This document shows positions 53,844 through 62,311 of a stretch of DNA of 64,000 nt, in pieces (position 1 is the first letter of the stretch; each line of letters opens with the position of its first letter). The stretch covers positions 142,168 to 206,167 of the forward strand of contig CAVWDE010000027.1 of NCBI GenBank assembly GCA_963753685.1, in the 5' to 3' direction. The stretch comes from DATAOG01 sp963753685 (lineage in GTDB: Bacteria; Pseudomonadota; Alphaproteobacteria; Geminicoccales; Geminicoccaceae). Under the pieces are notes generated by a model. That model did no database searches, was not told the origin of the DNA, and worked only from the letters and a program-made list of their open reading frames with translations. The translations under genes and the position numbers were made by a program.

Positions 53844-53982
53844 TTGATGAAGGGCTTAGCGGGGCGGTCGATGAAGGGCTAAGTTGGCGGTCGAGGGAGA
53901 GTCAAGTCGGCGGTCGATGAAAAGGCTAAGTCGTCGGCGGATCGATGACGGGTTGGCCAGCGGTCGGTGAAGGGTTGGCGGC
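53818..53982. repeat. 22-27-bp tandem repeats grown from the right arm of R4
   Basis: Seven degenerate units: GGTTGATGAAGGGCTAACGG, GGTTGATGAAGGGCTTAGCG, GGTCGATGAAGGGCTAAGTT, then more diverged forms ending GGTCGGTGAAGGGTTGGCGG. The first unit is the outer right arm of repeat R4, so the array looks like its expansion. It covers ATG 53945, which makes that ATG an unlikely start for the next gene. Confidence 0.75.
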
Positions 53983-54022
53983 GGCGCCTCGAGCGAGGGC
54001 GTCGCGGCCCTGGGAGGGCGTC

Positions 54023-54487
54023 GTGGAGGGACTCGAGCGCATCATCCGGGAGCACCCGTTCTTTGCCGGGCTCGACGAAGGCTTTTGCCAGCTGGTCGTC
54101 GGCTGCGCGAGGAACGTGCGCTTCGAGGCCGGCCAGTACCTGTTCCATGAGGGCGAGCCCGCGGATCAGCTCTATCTGGTCCGCCACGGCCGGGTGGCAC
54201 TCGAGGTGGCGATACCGGGCCGTGCGCCGGTCACCTTCCAGACCGTGCCCGCGGGCGAGATCGTGGGCGTCTCCTGGCTGGTGGCGCCCTACCGCTGGAC
54301 CTACGACGCGCGGGCGCTCGAGCTGACCCGCGCGATCGCCATGGACGCCACCTGCCTGCGCCGCAAGTGCGAGGAGGATCACGACCTCGGCTACGAGGTG
54401 ATGAAGCGGTTCGTGCCGGTGGTGGTCGAGCGCCTGCAGGCGACCCGGCTGCAGATCCTCGACGTCTACGGCACCGCCGGCAGCTGA
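54023..54487 (+). CDS. cyclic nucleotide-binding domain protein in the hydrogenase operon
   Basis: A 154-residue single cNMP-binding (Crp-type) domain without a DNA-binding helix-turn-helix. IIREHPFFAGLDEGFCQLVV is the usual first helix. GQYLFHEGEPADQLYLVRHG and PAGEIVGVSWLVAPYRWTYD form the beta-roll and phosphate-binding cassette, and a long C-terminal helix follows. The GE-x-A-L / R-x-A signature is altered (GEIVGVSWLV, then WTYDARALE), so the ligand is uncertain. GTG 54023 is chosen as start because ATG 53945 lies in a tandem repeat. Its place between hydB and hydG is seen in other group 3b operons. Confidence 0.75.
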   Translation: MEGLERIIREHPFFAGLDEGFCQLVVGCARNVRFEAGQYLFHEGEPADQLYLVRHGRVALEVAIPGRAPVTFQTVPAGEIVGVSWLVAPYRWTYDARALELTRAIAMDATCLRRKCEEDHDLGYEVMKRFVPVVVERLQATRLQILDVYGTAGS

Positions 54488-54626
54488 TGGCCGGGCAAGG
54501 GGCCGAGCCCATGTTGTCGACGCCGCAGCGCCGCGTCGCGCCCAGGGAGCGGAGGGTGAAGGCCAGAGTCGAGCCCGCGCCGTCGATGGCGGGGCGCAGA
54601 GCAGAGCCGGGCGGAGGTCGCCGCTG

Positions 54627-55463
54627 GTGAACGGCAGCGTCGATCCCATGGTGCCGACCGTCGCGCGGCTGTCCGGGCGACGGCGCGAGACCGCCGACAC
54701 CTGGACGCTCGCGCTCGAGGCAGGCGGGCCGGAGGGCGCGTTCCGGTTCGCGCCCGGTCAGTTCAACATGCTCTACGTGTTCGGCGTCGGCGAGGTGCCG
54801 ATCAGCATGAGCGGCGACCCCGGCAGGCCCGGTCCGCTGGTGCACACCATACGCGCGGTCGGCGCCGTCTCGAGCGCGCTGGCAGGCACCCGCCCGGGCG
54901 CCAGCATCGGCGTGCGCGGGCCGTTCGGGGCGGGCTGGCCGCTCGAGCAGGCGATCGGCGCGGATGTCCTGGTGATCGCCGGCGGGCTTGGCCTCGCCCC
55001 ACTGCGGCCGGCGCTCTATCGCCTGCTCGCCGAACGGCAGCGCTACGGCCGGGTGGTCCTGCTGTACGGCACGCGCAGTCCCGCCGACATCCTGTTCCGG
55101 CGCGAGCTCGAGAGCTGGCGCCGCCGGCTCGACGTCGAGATCGAGGTCACGGTCGACCACGCGGCCGGCGACTGGCGGGGCAACGTCGGCGTGGTCACGA
55201 CCCTGATCCCGCGCGCCGCCTTCGACCCCCTGCACAGCATTGCGCTCGTGTGCGGGCCCGAGGTCATGATGCGCTTCGCGCTCGCCAGCCTGCGCGATGC
55301 CGGGCTGCCCGAGGAGGCGATCTATCTGTCCATGGAGCGCAACATGAAATGCGCGATCGGTCATTGCGGCCACTGCCAGCTCGGGCCGACCTTCGTCTGC
55401 AAGGACGGCCCGGTGTTTCGCTACGATCGCGTGCGTCAGCTGCTGAGCGCCAAGGAGATTTGA
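54627..55463 (+). CDS. hydG: hydrogenase gamma subunit, FAD/NAD(P)-binding
   Basis: A 278-residue flavoprotein of the ferredoxin-NADP reductase fold that links the hydrogenase to NAD(P)H. FAPGQFNMLYVFGVGEVPIS is the FAD region, VLVIAGGLGLAPLRPALYRL the pyridine-nucleotide site, and IALVCGPEVMMRFALASL the late conserved motif. Cysteines in MKCAIGHCGHCQLGPTFVCK bind a [2Fe-2S] cluster. The start codon is GTG 54627. It ends one base before hydD starts, so translation is coupled. Confidence 0.88.
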   Translation: MNGSVDPMVPTVARLSGRRRETADTWTLALEAGGPEGAFRFAPGQFNMLYVFGVGEVPISMSGDPGRPGPLVHTIRAVGAVSSALAGTRPGASIGVRGPFGAGWPLEQAIGADVLVIAGGLGLAPLRPALYRLLAERQRYGRVVLLYGTRSPADILFRRELESWRRRLDVEIEVTVDHAAGDWRGNVGVVTTLIPRAAFDPLHSIALVCGPEVMMRFALASLRDAGLPEEAIYLSMERNMKCAIGHCGHCQLGPTFVCKDGPVFRYDRVRQLLSAKEI

Positions 55464-55464
55464 G

Positions 55465-56244
55465 ATGGCGGCGCCGCGCAGGCCCAAGCTCGCGGTCTGG
55501 AAGTTCGCTTCCTGCGACGGCTGCCAGCTGAGCCTGCTCGACTGCGAGGACGAGCTGCTCGCGGTCGCCGGCGCGGTCGAGATCGCCTACTTCATGGAAG
55601 CGACCCGCGCCGAGGTCGGCGGGCCCTACGATCTGTCCCTGGTCGAGGGCTCGATCACCACGCCCCACGACGCCAGGCGCATCCAGGAGGTCAGGCGCCG
55701 CTCGCGCCGGCTGGTGACGATCGGTGCCTGCGCCACCGCCGGCGGCATCCAGGCGCTGCGCAACTTCAAGGACGTGGCCGAGTTCACGAGGGTCGTCTAT
55801 GCGCGCCCCGACTACATCGACACGCTCGCGACCTCGACCCCGATCTCGGCGCATGTCCGGGTCGATTTCGAATTGCGCGGCTGCCCGATCAACAAGTACC
55901 AGCTGCTCGAGGTGCTCAGCGCGTTCCTCAACCAGCGCCGGCCCAATGTCGCAGCCCACAGCGTGTGCGTGGAGTGCAAGCTCAAGGGCAATGTCTGCGT
56001 GATGGTCGCGCACGGCACGCCTTGCCTCGGCCCGGTGACCCATGCCGGCTGCGGCGCGCTCTGCCCGTCCTTCGATCGCGGCTGCTACGGCTGCTACGGG
56101 CCGATGGAGACTCCGGACACGAGAGCGCTCAGCGCCTGGCTCGCGCGTCTCGGCCTGCCCGAGCGCGACCTCCAGCGCCTCTATCGGACCTTCAACACAC
56201 TCGCGCCGGAATTCCGCGCCGAGGGCGATCGCCATGACGACTAA
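55465..56244 (+). CDS. hydD: [NiFe] hydrogenase small (delta) subunit
   Basis: A 259-residue small subunit carrying the electron relay. The proximal-cluster motif is KFASCDGCQLSLLDCEDELL, and later cysteines are in IGACATAGGIQAL, RGCPINKYQLLEVL and GCGALCPSFDRGCYGCYGPM. There is no Tat signal, so the enzyme is cytoplasmic, as expected for group 3. The stop overlaps the putative hydA start by 11 bases. Confidence 0.9.
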   Translation: MAAPRRPKLAVWKFASCDGCQLSLLDCEDELLAVAGAVEIAYFMEATRAEVGGPYDLSLVEGSITTPHDARRIQEVRRRSRRLVTIGACATAGGIQALRNFKDVAEFTRVVYARPDYIDTLATSTPISAHVRVDFELRGCPINKYQLLEVLSAFLNQRRPNVAAHSVCVECKLKGNVCVMVAHGTPCLGPVTHAGCGALCPSFDRGCYGCYGPMETPDTRALSAWLARLGLPERDLQRLYRTFNTLAPEFRAEGDRHDD

Positions 56245-57612
56245 GACGATCAAGGCGACTAAGACGATCAAGGCGACTAAGACGATCAAGGCGATAAGAC
56301 GATCAAGGCGACTGGGACGATCAAGGCGACCAGGACGATCAAGGTCGACTATCTCGCGCGGGTCGAGGGCGAAGGCGCGCTCAAGGTCACGGTGCGCGAC
56401 GGCCGGGTGCGCGCGGCGGAGCTTCGGATCTTCGAGCCGCCGCGCTTCTTCGAGGCGTTCCTGCGCGGCCGCGCCTACGGCGAGGTCCCGGACATCACGG
56501 CCCGGATCTGCGGCATCTGCCCGGTCGCCTACCAGATGAGCTCCTGCCGGGCGATCGAGGATGCGCTGGGCGTCACGGTCGAGGGGCAGCTGCGCGCTCT
56601 GCGCCGGATGCTCTACTGCGGCGAGTGGATCGAGAGCCACACGCTGCACGTCTACATGCTGCACGCGCCGGATTTTCTCGGCTGCGAGAGCGCGATCGAG
56701 CTGGCGCGCGAGCACCCGGCGATCGTCCGGCGCGGGCTGCAGCTCAAGAAGGCCGGCAACGATCTGATGGCCCTGGTCGGCGGCCGCGAGATCCACCCGA
56801 TCAACGTCCGGGTCGGCGGCTTCTACAAGGTGCCGCGGCGGCGCGATCTGGCGGCCCATGCCGAGCACCTCGAGCGTGCCCGCGATGCCGCGCTCGAGAC
56901 CGTGCGCTGGGTCGCGGGCTTCGAGTTCCCCGACTGCGCGCGCGATTACGAGTTCGTGGCGCTGCGCGAGGGCGGCGAATATCCGATCACCCATGGCCGG
57001 ATCGTCTCGAACCGCGGCCTCGACATCGCGGCGCGGCAGTTCGATGACCATTTCGAGGAGGAGCACGTCGCGCGCTCCAACGCGCTGCACGCGCACATCC
57101 GCGGGCGCGGGGCCTATCTGGTCGGGCCGCTCGCCCGTTACAGCCTGAACTTCGAGCAGCTCTCGCCGCTCACAAGGCAGGCGGCCAAGGAGGCCGGGCT
57201 CGGGCCGGTCTGCACCAACCCCTATCAGAGCATCCTCGTGCGCAGCCTCGAGGTGCTCTACGCCTGCGACGAGGCGCTCCGGCTGATCGCGGCCTACCAG
57301 GAGCCGGACCGCCCCGCGGTGCCGGTCGAGCCGCGCGCGGGCACGGGCTACGGCTGCACGGAGGCGCCGCGCGGCATGCTCTATCATCGCTACCGGCTGG
57401 ACGCCGACGGCACCATCCTGGATGCCTGCATCGTGCCGCCGACCTCGCAGAACCAGCCGAGCATCGAGGCCGACCTGAAGACGTTCATCGGCGACTGGCT
57501 CGACCTCGACGACGACGCGCTGCGCTGGCGCTGCGAGCAGACGGTGCGCAACTACGACCCCTGCATCTCCTGCGCGACCCACTTCCTGCGGCTCGAGATC
57601 GACCGCGGCTGA
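56234..57612 (+). CDS. hydA: [NiFe] hydrogenase large (alpha) subunit, frameshift in N-terminal repeats
   Basis: Catalytic subunit, about 459 residues. L1 is DITARICGICPVAYQMSSCR and L2 is NYDPCISCATHFLRLEIDRG. All four nickel/iron cysteines are present, and the nine residues after the final His form the tail removed at maturation. Conserved starts such as VDYLARVEGEGALKVTVRDG follow an odd N-terminus of 18-base repeats encoding MTTKTIKATKTIKATKTIKA. One base is missing in the fourth unit (17 instead of 18). The domain frame then has a TAA just upstream and no start codon before the domain. The ORF works only if that base is restored. Length 3n+2 agrees with one lost base. Confidence 0.85.
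56236..56345 (+). repeat. 18-bp tandem repeats at the 5' end of hydA
   Basis: Six units built on AAGACGATCAAGGCGACT. The core ACGATCAAGG starts at 56246, 56264, 56282, 56299, 56317 and 56335, so the spacing is 18, 18, 17, 18, 18. Coding for the hexapeptide T-I-K-A-T-K, it looks expanded from the natural hydA start T-I-K-V-D-Y-L. Confidence 0.9.
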
Positions 57613-57620
57613 GGCGCGCG

Positions 57621-58127
57621 ATGACGGCGCAGCCGGGGCGCCGGCTGGTGATCGGCATCGGCAACGACGACCGGGGCGACGATGCGGTCGGCCTGGCGGT
57701 CGCCCGCGGGTTGCGCGGCCGCGTTCCGGGCGGCGTCGAGGTCCTGGAGCAGGACGGCGAGGCGAGCCGCCTGCTCGAGCTGCTGGCGGCCGCCGATTCG
57801 ACCTTTCTCGTGGATGCCGCGGTCTCGGGCGCGCCGCCGGGCACGATCCGCCGCCTCGATCCGGTCGCGGTCGAGCTGCCGCGGGCGCTGTTCGCGGTCT
57901 CGTCGCACGGGCTCGGCCTCGCCGAGGCGATCGAGCTTGCCCGGGCCTTGGGCTCGCTGCCGCGCCGCCTGGTCGTCTACGCGATCGAAGGTGCTGACTT
58001 CTCGCCGGGCGCGCCGCTGTCGCCGGCGGTCGCCGCCGCCGGCATCGAGGTCGAAGGGCGTCTGCTCGAAGAGCTCGAGGCGGTCTTCGGTCAAAGGCCA
58101 AAGATCGAGGCGAGGCCCGCGCGCTGA
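57621..58127 (+). CDS. hydrogenase maturation protease
   Basis: A 168-residue HybD/HycI-type endopeptidase that trims the C-terminal tail of the large subunit after nickel insertion. VIGIGNDDRGDDAVGLAVAR gives the first metal-binding Asp (usually Glu in HybD), LVDAAVSGAPPGTIRRLDP the second region, and SSHGLGLAEAIELARALG the His motif. It starts eight bases after hydA. Its last 37 bases overlap the opposing aldo/keto reductase. Confidence 0.88.
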   Translation: MTAQPGRRLVIGIGNDDRGDDAVGLAVARGLRGRVPGGVEVLEQDGEASRLLELLAAADSTFLVDAAVSGAPPGTIRRLDPVAVELPRALFAVSSHGLGLAEAIELARALGSLPRRLVVYAIEGADFSPGAPLSPAVAAAGIEVEGRLLEELEAVFGQRPKIEARPAR

Positions 58128-58985
58128 CCGAAGGCGGCCATCGCCGCCTCGTCGGGCACCCGGGCAGGCGCCGCAGTCGCCGAACTCGGCGGCGGCCTGC
58201 AGGACCGCCGGCAGCAGCTCGACGTCGCCGACCGAGTTCAGGAAGATGTAGGGCTGGGCCAGCAGCCAGTGGACCGCGACCCGGATGTCGGCCGGGTCCT
58301 CGAGCGGCTGGTACCAGGTGGTGTGATTGCGGTCGGCGCCGGCCGCCCAGGGTCCGCGGGCGAGCGACTTGATGGTCTGGACCGCGACCTTGCGCTGCCG
58401 GCAGAGGGCCAGCGTCGCGCGGAAATCGGGGGCGTAGGTCTCGTGGTGGGCGCAATGCCAGTTCCACGGCATGAGCACCGAGTCGAAGTCGAAGCGCTCG
58501 AGCGAGCGGCGGTGCATCGCGGCGACGTTCCAGCCGTGGCCGGTGACCCCGATGAAGCGGATCAGGCCCTGATCACGGGCCTCGCGCGCGGCGTCCAGAG
58601 CGCCGCCCGCAGACAGCGCCTGCTCCCACTCGTCGGGGTGGATCAGGGCGTGCAGCTGGAGCAGGTCGACCCGGTCGGTGCGCAGCCGCTCGAGCGAGCG
58701 GGCGATCTCGTCCCGGGCGCCGGCGTAGTCGCGGCAGCGGGTCTTGGTCGCGAGGAAGAAGTCGTCCCGGTGGCGGTCCATCCAGGGGCCGATCCTGAGC
58801 TCGGCGTCGCCATAGGAGGGGGCGGTGTCGATGTGGTTGATGCCGAACTCGAGCAGGCGGTCGAGCACCCGGTCGGCGGTGCCCTGATCGACCCGGCCGA
58901 GCGCCGCGGCGCCGAAGATCACGGCCGTGCTCATATGTCCGGTGCGCCCGAAGGGCCGTCGCTCGATCGTCCGATCCGTGGCCAT
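58091..58985 (-). CDS. aldo/keto reductase (one frameshift)
   Basis: NAD(P)H-dependent reductase of the AKR family, about 297 residues. The catalytic tetrad regions are GINHIDTAPSYGDAELRIG (Asp, Tyr), FFLATKTRCRDYAG (Lys) and VDLLQLHALIHPDEW (His). The C-terminal part ends in AAEFGDCGACP. One extra base near 58165 then breaks the frame, and PDEAAMAAFGQRAGLASIF must be attached to reach the natural stop at 58091. GGGGGAGGGGAG precedes ATG 58985. It is convergent with the hydrogenase operon. The substrate is unknown. Confidence 0.85.
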
Positions 58986-59277
58986 GCTCCCCTCCCCCAA
59001 CGCCGATGGCTGCGATGCTCCGAGCGAGGATCATAGCGCCGGTTGGCCGCTCCGCCCACCACCTCCGGTCGCGACACTACGCCCGCCCCGGCACCGGCCG
59101 GTTCGCCACCCCGGCTCTGACCACGGCCGGACCGCCGGTCCGACCTCATGCGCGCCAAGGTCGCCCGTCGGACTTAGGCGTTGGCATCAGTGCACCAAGT
59201 CCCTACGCTGACCACCGACGTCCTCGCGGAGCAGCGATCGCACGACAAGTATGCCATCCGTGGGAGAGAAGGGCGGC

Positions 59278-60356
59278 ATGAGTTTGCACGACTATGACGG
59301 CGCTGCCGTCCACGCCGGTGAGCGGGGCCGAAGGCACACGACGACCCAGTGCTGCTCCGACCATTCGGGCCTGGTCGAATATGCGTTCAACTCTCTGGGC
59401 TATCGCAGCGCCGAGTTCGACCGGCAGGCGGAGGTGGTCGTGTTCGCTGTTGGCTGCAGCCACGCCTTGGGCGTCGGCGTGGCCGAGGAGCTGACATGGC
59501 CAAGCGTATTCTGCCGCGGCTTCGCCGAGTACTATGGCGTATCGGCCGCGTGTCTGAACCTGCAGAACTTCTCTCAGGGCGCCGCCTCCAACGACTACAT
59601 TGCGCGCGTCATCCTCACGCAATGCGCCAGAGTTCGAGCCGGCGCTCGTCCTTGGCGCCTTCACCCACAACAATCGCTCCGAATACTTGGCGAACGGGAC
59701 CATCTGCAACATTGGCCCCTGGCGCGTGCAAGACTCCGAGGACCGGATTGGCACCCCGACGGTCGAGATCGCCGAAGCCTTCTATGATTACTACAGCGAC
59801 GAGCTCGGGTCGATCAACGCCATCAAAAACATCCTGCTGACCCAGGAGTTCCTGAAATCGCGCAAGATCCCCTACCTGTTCAGCTGGATCGGCGGCGGGA
59901 TGCTCGGGCGCGCCGAGCGCGGCAGCCACGCCGTGATCGGGCGTTTGCTCGAGCTTGATCGATCGGCCGCACCTGTGTCCGGCGTCGATCGAGGACACCG
60001 ACGTTTTCGTTGACCTGGCCGCCGATCACGCCCATCCGGGCCCGCGAAGTCACGCCCGTTTTGCCGGACGGATGCTGGCGACCTGCCGTGCGGTCTACCC
60101 GCTCGACCACTTTCGCCCGCAAACGATCGCCGCAGGGGCGGCGGGGCGCTCCGGTCCGAGCAAGCCCCACCTCGACGTGCCGACCAGGGCGGCGCAGGAC
60201 GTCATCGCGCCGCCGCTGCCGCCGGCCGGGCCCCCAGGTGACGGTGCGGGTCAGGATGAGGCCGGGCGGCAGCGGTCCCAGTCCCGATGGCAGCGACTGC
60301 GCGAGAAGATGACGCGGATGAAGAAGGAGGATCCCAACATTTACCCGTTGTACTGA
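59278..60356 (+). CDS. SGNH-hydrolase-like protein (two frameshifts)
   Basis: Rebuilt length about 358 residues. It begins MSLHDYDGAAVHAGERGRRH. Conserved SGNH blocks are VVVFAVGCSHALGVGVAEEL (Cys or Ser in place of the usual GDS), NLQNFSQGAASNDYIARVIL and, near the end, DLAADHAHPGPRSHARFAGR with the Asp-His pair. Extra bases near 59630 and near 59960 break the frame: LTQCA must join to PEFEPALVLGAFTHNN, and RLLEL to IDRPHLCPASIEDTDVF. Length 3n+2 agrees with two insertions. GCSH in place of GDSH may change or abolish activity. The tail is basic (RLREKMTRMKKEDPN). Divergent context gives no substrate. Confidence 0.65.
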
Positions 60357-60441
60357 CCTCGCCGACTCCGGACGCTGGAGCCGTCGCTCACCCCAGGGAC
60401 TCGAGCGGGTCGGGCCAAGGAGCGGGCCGCTTGCCTCGGGC

Positions 60442-62232
60442 TCAGACCGCGCGCACCCGGACGTAGCTGCCGGGGGCGTCCTCGAGCGCCGGGAGCTTCC
60501 CCTCGCCCGGTTGGCGGGCGGGGACCATCTGGCCCGAACGGGCGGCGGTCCAGTCCCGCCAGTGCGGCCACCAGGAGCCCGGGTGGTGGGTCGCGCCGTT
60601 CAGCCAGTCGGCGGGGTCCGGGGGTAGCTCGGGGTTGGTCCAGAAGCCGTATTTCTGGACCGAGGGCGGGTTGACCACGCCCGCGATGTGGCCCGAGCCC
60701 GCGAGCACGAAGGTGGTCGGGCCTCGGTACAGCTGGGTCGCCCGGTAGGTCGAGAGCCAGGGGGCGATGTGGTCCTCGCGGGTCGACAGGATGTAGACCG
60801 GCAGGCGGATCTTACGCAGGTCGATCGGCACGCCGGCGAGCGTGATGCCGCCGGGCACGACCAGCTGGTTCTCCTGGTAGAACTTGCGCAGGTAGAAGCT
60901 GTGCATGGCATAGGGCATGCGCGTGCTGTCGGAGTTCCAGTAGAGGAGGTCGAACGGGAACGGCTCCTTGCCGAGCAGATAGTTGTTGATCACGAACGAC
61001 CAGATCAGGTCGTTGGCGCGCAGCATGTTGAAGGTGGTCGCCATGGCGCGGCCGTCGAGATAGCCGCGCTCGGCCATCATCTTGTCCATGGCGGCGAGCT
61101 GCTCCTCGTCGATGAAGACGCCGAGCTCGCCCGGGTTCTCGAAATCGACCAGGCTCGCGAAGAAGGTCGCGGCCTTGACCCGCTGATCGCGCTTGGTCGC
61201 CAGGTACGCGAGCATCGCCGCCAGCAGCGTACCGCCCAGGCAATAGCCGATCACGGTCGCTTCCGACTCGCCGGTCGCCTCGGCCATGGCGTCGAGCGCC
61301 GCGAGCGGGCCCTCGATCATGTAGTCCTCGAAGGTCTTGCCGGTGTGCTCCGGACCCGGATTGACCCAGGAGATCACGAACACCGTGAAGCCCTGGTCGA
61401 CCGCGTATTTGATGAAGCTGTTCTTGGGCTGCAGGTCCAGGATGTAATATTTGTTGATCCAGGGCGGGATGATCAGCAGCGGGCGCGCATGCACCTGCTC
61501 GGTGGTCGGGGCGTACTGGATCAGCTGCATCAGCGCGGTCTGGAAGACGACCTTGCCGGGGCTGAGGGCCAGGTTGCAGCCGAGCGCGAAGGCGTCGAGG
61601 TCGGTCATCCTGATCGCGAGCTTGCCGTCGCCGCGGGCCAGATCGTCGAGCAGATTGTTGAGGCCGCGCAACAGGTTCTCGCCGCCGGTCTCGAGGGTCG
61701 CGCGCAAAACCTCCGGGTTGGTCGCGACGAAATTGGAAGGCGCCATGGCGTCGACGAACTGGCGGGTGTAGAAGTCGATCTTCTGGCGGCTCTTGGCGTC
61801 GAGGCCGTTTAGACCGTTGACCGTGCCGACCAGCCAGCGCGCGGTCAGGAGATAGGACTGCTTGATGAAGTCGAACAGGGCGTGATCGTCCCAGGCCGGG
61901 TCGCGGAACCGACGGTCGCCCTGCTCGGGTTCGGCGACCGGCGCCGCCGGCTGGCCGAGCAGCCGCTGGCCGGTGCTCTGCCAGAGCCGGAGGTAGTCCT
62001 GCCACAGCGCGAGCTGCGCCTGGACCAGGCGCCCCGGGTCGGCCATCAGGCGCGCGGTCAATTCGAGCAGGGTCGGGCGCAGATTGAGGGGATCGGCGCC
62101 GCGGTCGCTGCCGTTGCCGGCGTAGCGCCGCTCGGCCAGCGCGTGCATGAGCTTCTGGCTCTTGTCGGCGATCTCGGCGAGCACCTGGCCGATCGGCTCC
62201 TGATCGACCGGCGTTTCCTGTTGCTTGGCCAT
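60442..62232 (-). CDS. phaC: class I poly(3-hydroxyalkanoate) synthase
   Basis: A 596-residue polymerase that builds PHB/PHA granules from hydroxyacyl-CoA. The lipase-like box has the catalytic Cys in TVIGYCLGGTLLAAMLAYLA. The Asp is in ILSTREDHIAPWLSTYRATQ and the His in FVLAGSGHIAGVVNPPSV. The N-terminal domain (PTLLELTARLMADPGRLVQA) and FVISWVNPGPEHTGKTFEDY are standard for class I. The length matches the family. No phaA/phaB genes or phasin genes are in the window. It is divergent from the OmpA-like lipoprotein gene, 80 bases or more away. Confidence 0.95.
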   Translation of the reverse strand: MAKQQETPVDQEPIGQVLAEIADKSQKLMHALAERRYAGNGSDRGADPLNLRPTLLELTARLMADPGRLVQAQLALWQDYLRLWQSTGQRLLGQPAAPVAEPEQGDRRFRDPAWDDHALFDFIKQSYLLTARWLVGTVNGLNGLDAKSRQKIDFYTRQFVDAMAPSNFVATNPEVLRATLETGGENLLRGLNNLLDDLARGDGKLAIRMTDLDAFALGCNLALSPGKVVFQTALMQLIQYAPTTEQVHARPLLIIPPWINKYYILDLQPKNSFIKYAVDQGFTVFVISWVNPGPEHTGKTFEDYMIEGPLAALDAMAEATGESEATVIGYCLGGTLLAAMLAYLATKRDQRVKAATFFASLVDFENPGELGVFIDEEQLAAMDKMMAERGYLDGRAMATTFNMLRANDLIWSFVINNYLLGKEPFPFDLLYWNSDSTRMPYAMHSFYLRKFYQENQLVVPGGITLAGVPIDLRKIRLPVYILSTREDHIAPWLSTYRATQLYRGPTTFVLAGSGHIAGVVNPPSVQKYGFWTNPELPPDPADWLNGATHHPGSWWPHWRDWTAARSGQMVPARQPGEGKLPALEDAPGSYVRVRAV

Positions 62233-62311
62233 CGGGCGTTCCCTTATGCTTTTCTGGTCCCGGTTCCGGCGCGGAACCCGGAGGATCGTTGGGTCATCGT
62301 GATGTCGGGTC

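Noticed and set aside
53945..54022. Use of ATG 53945 as start of the cNMP-binding protein
   Set aside because: This ATG lies in a degenerate tandem repeat, and the residues it would add do not resemble the family; GTG 54023 fits better.
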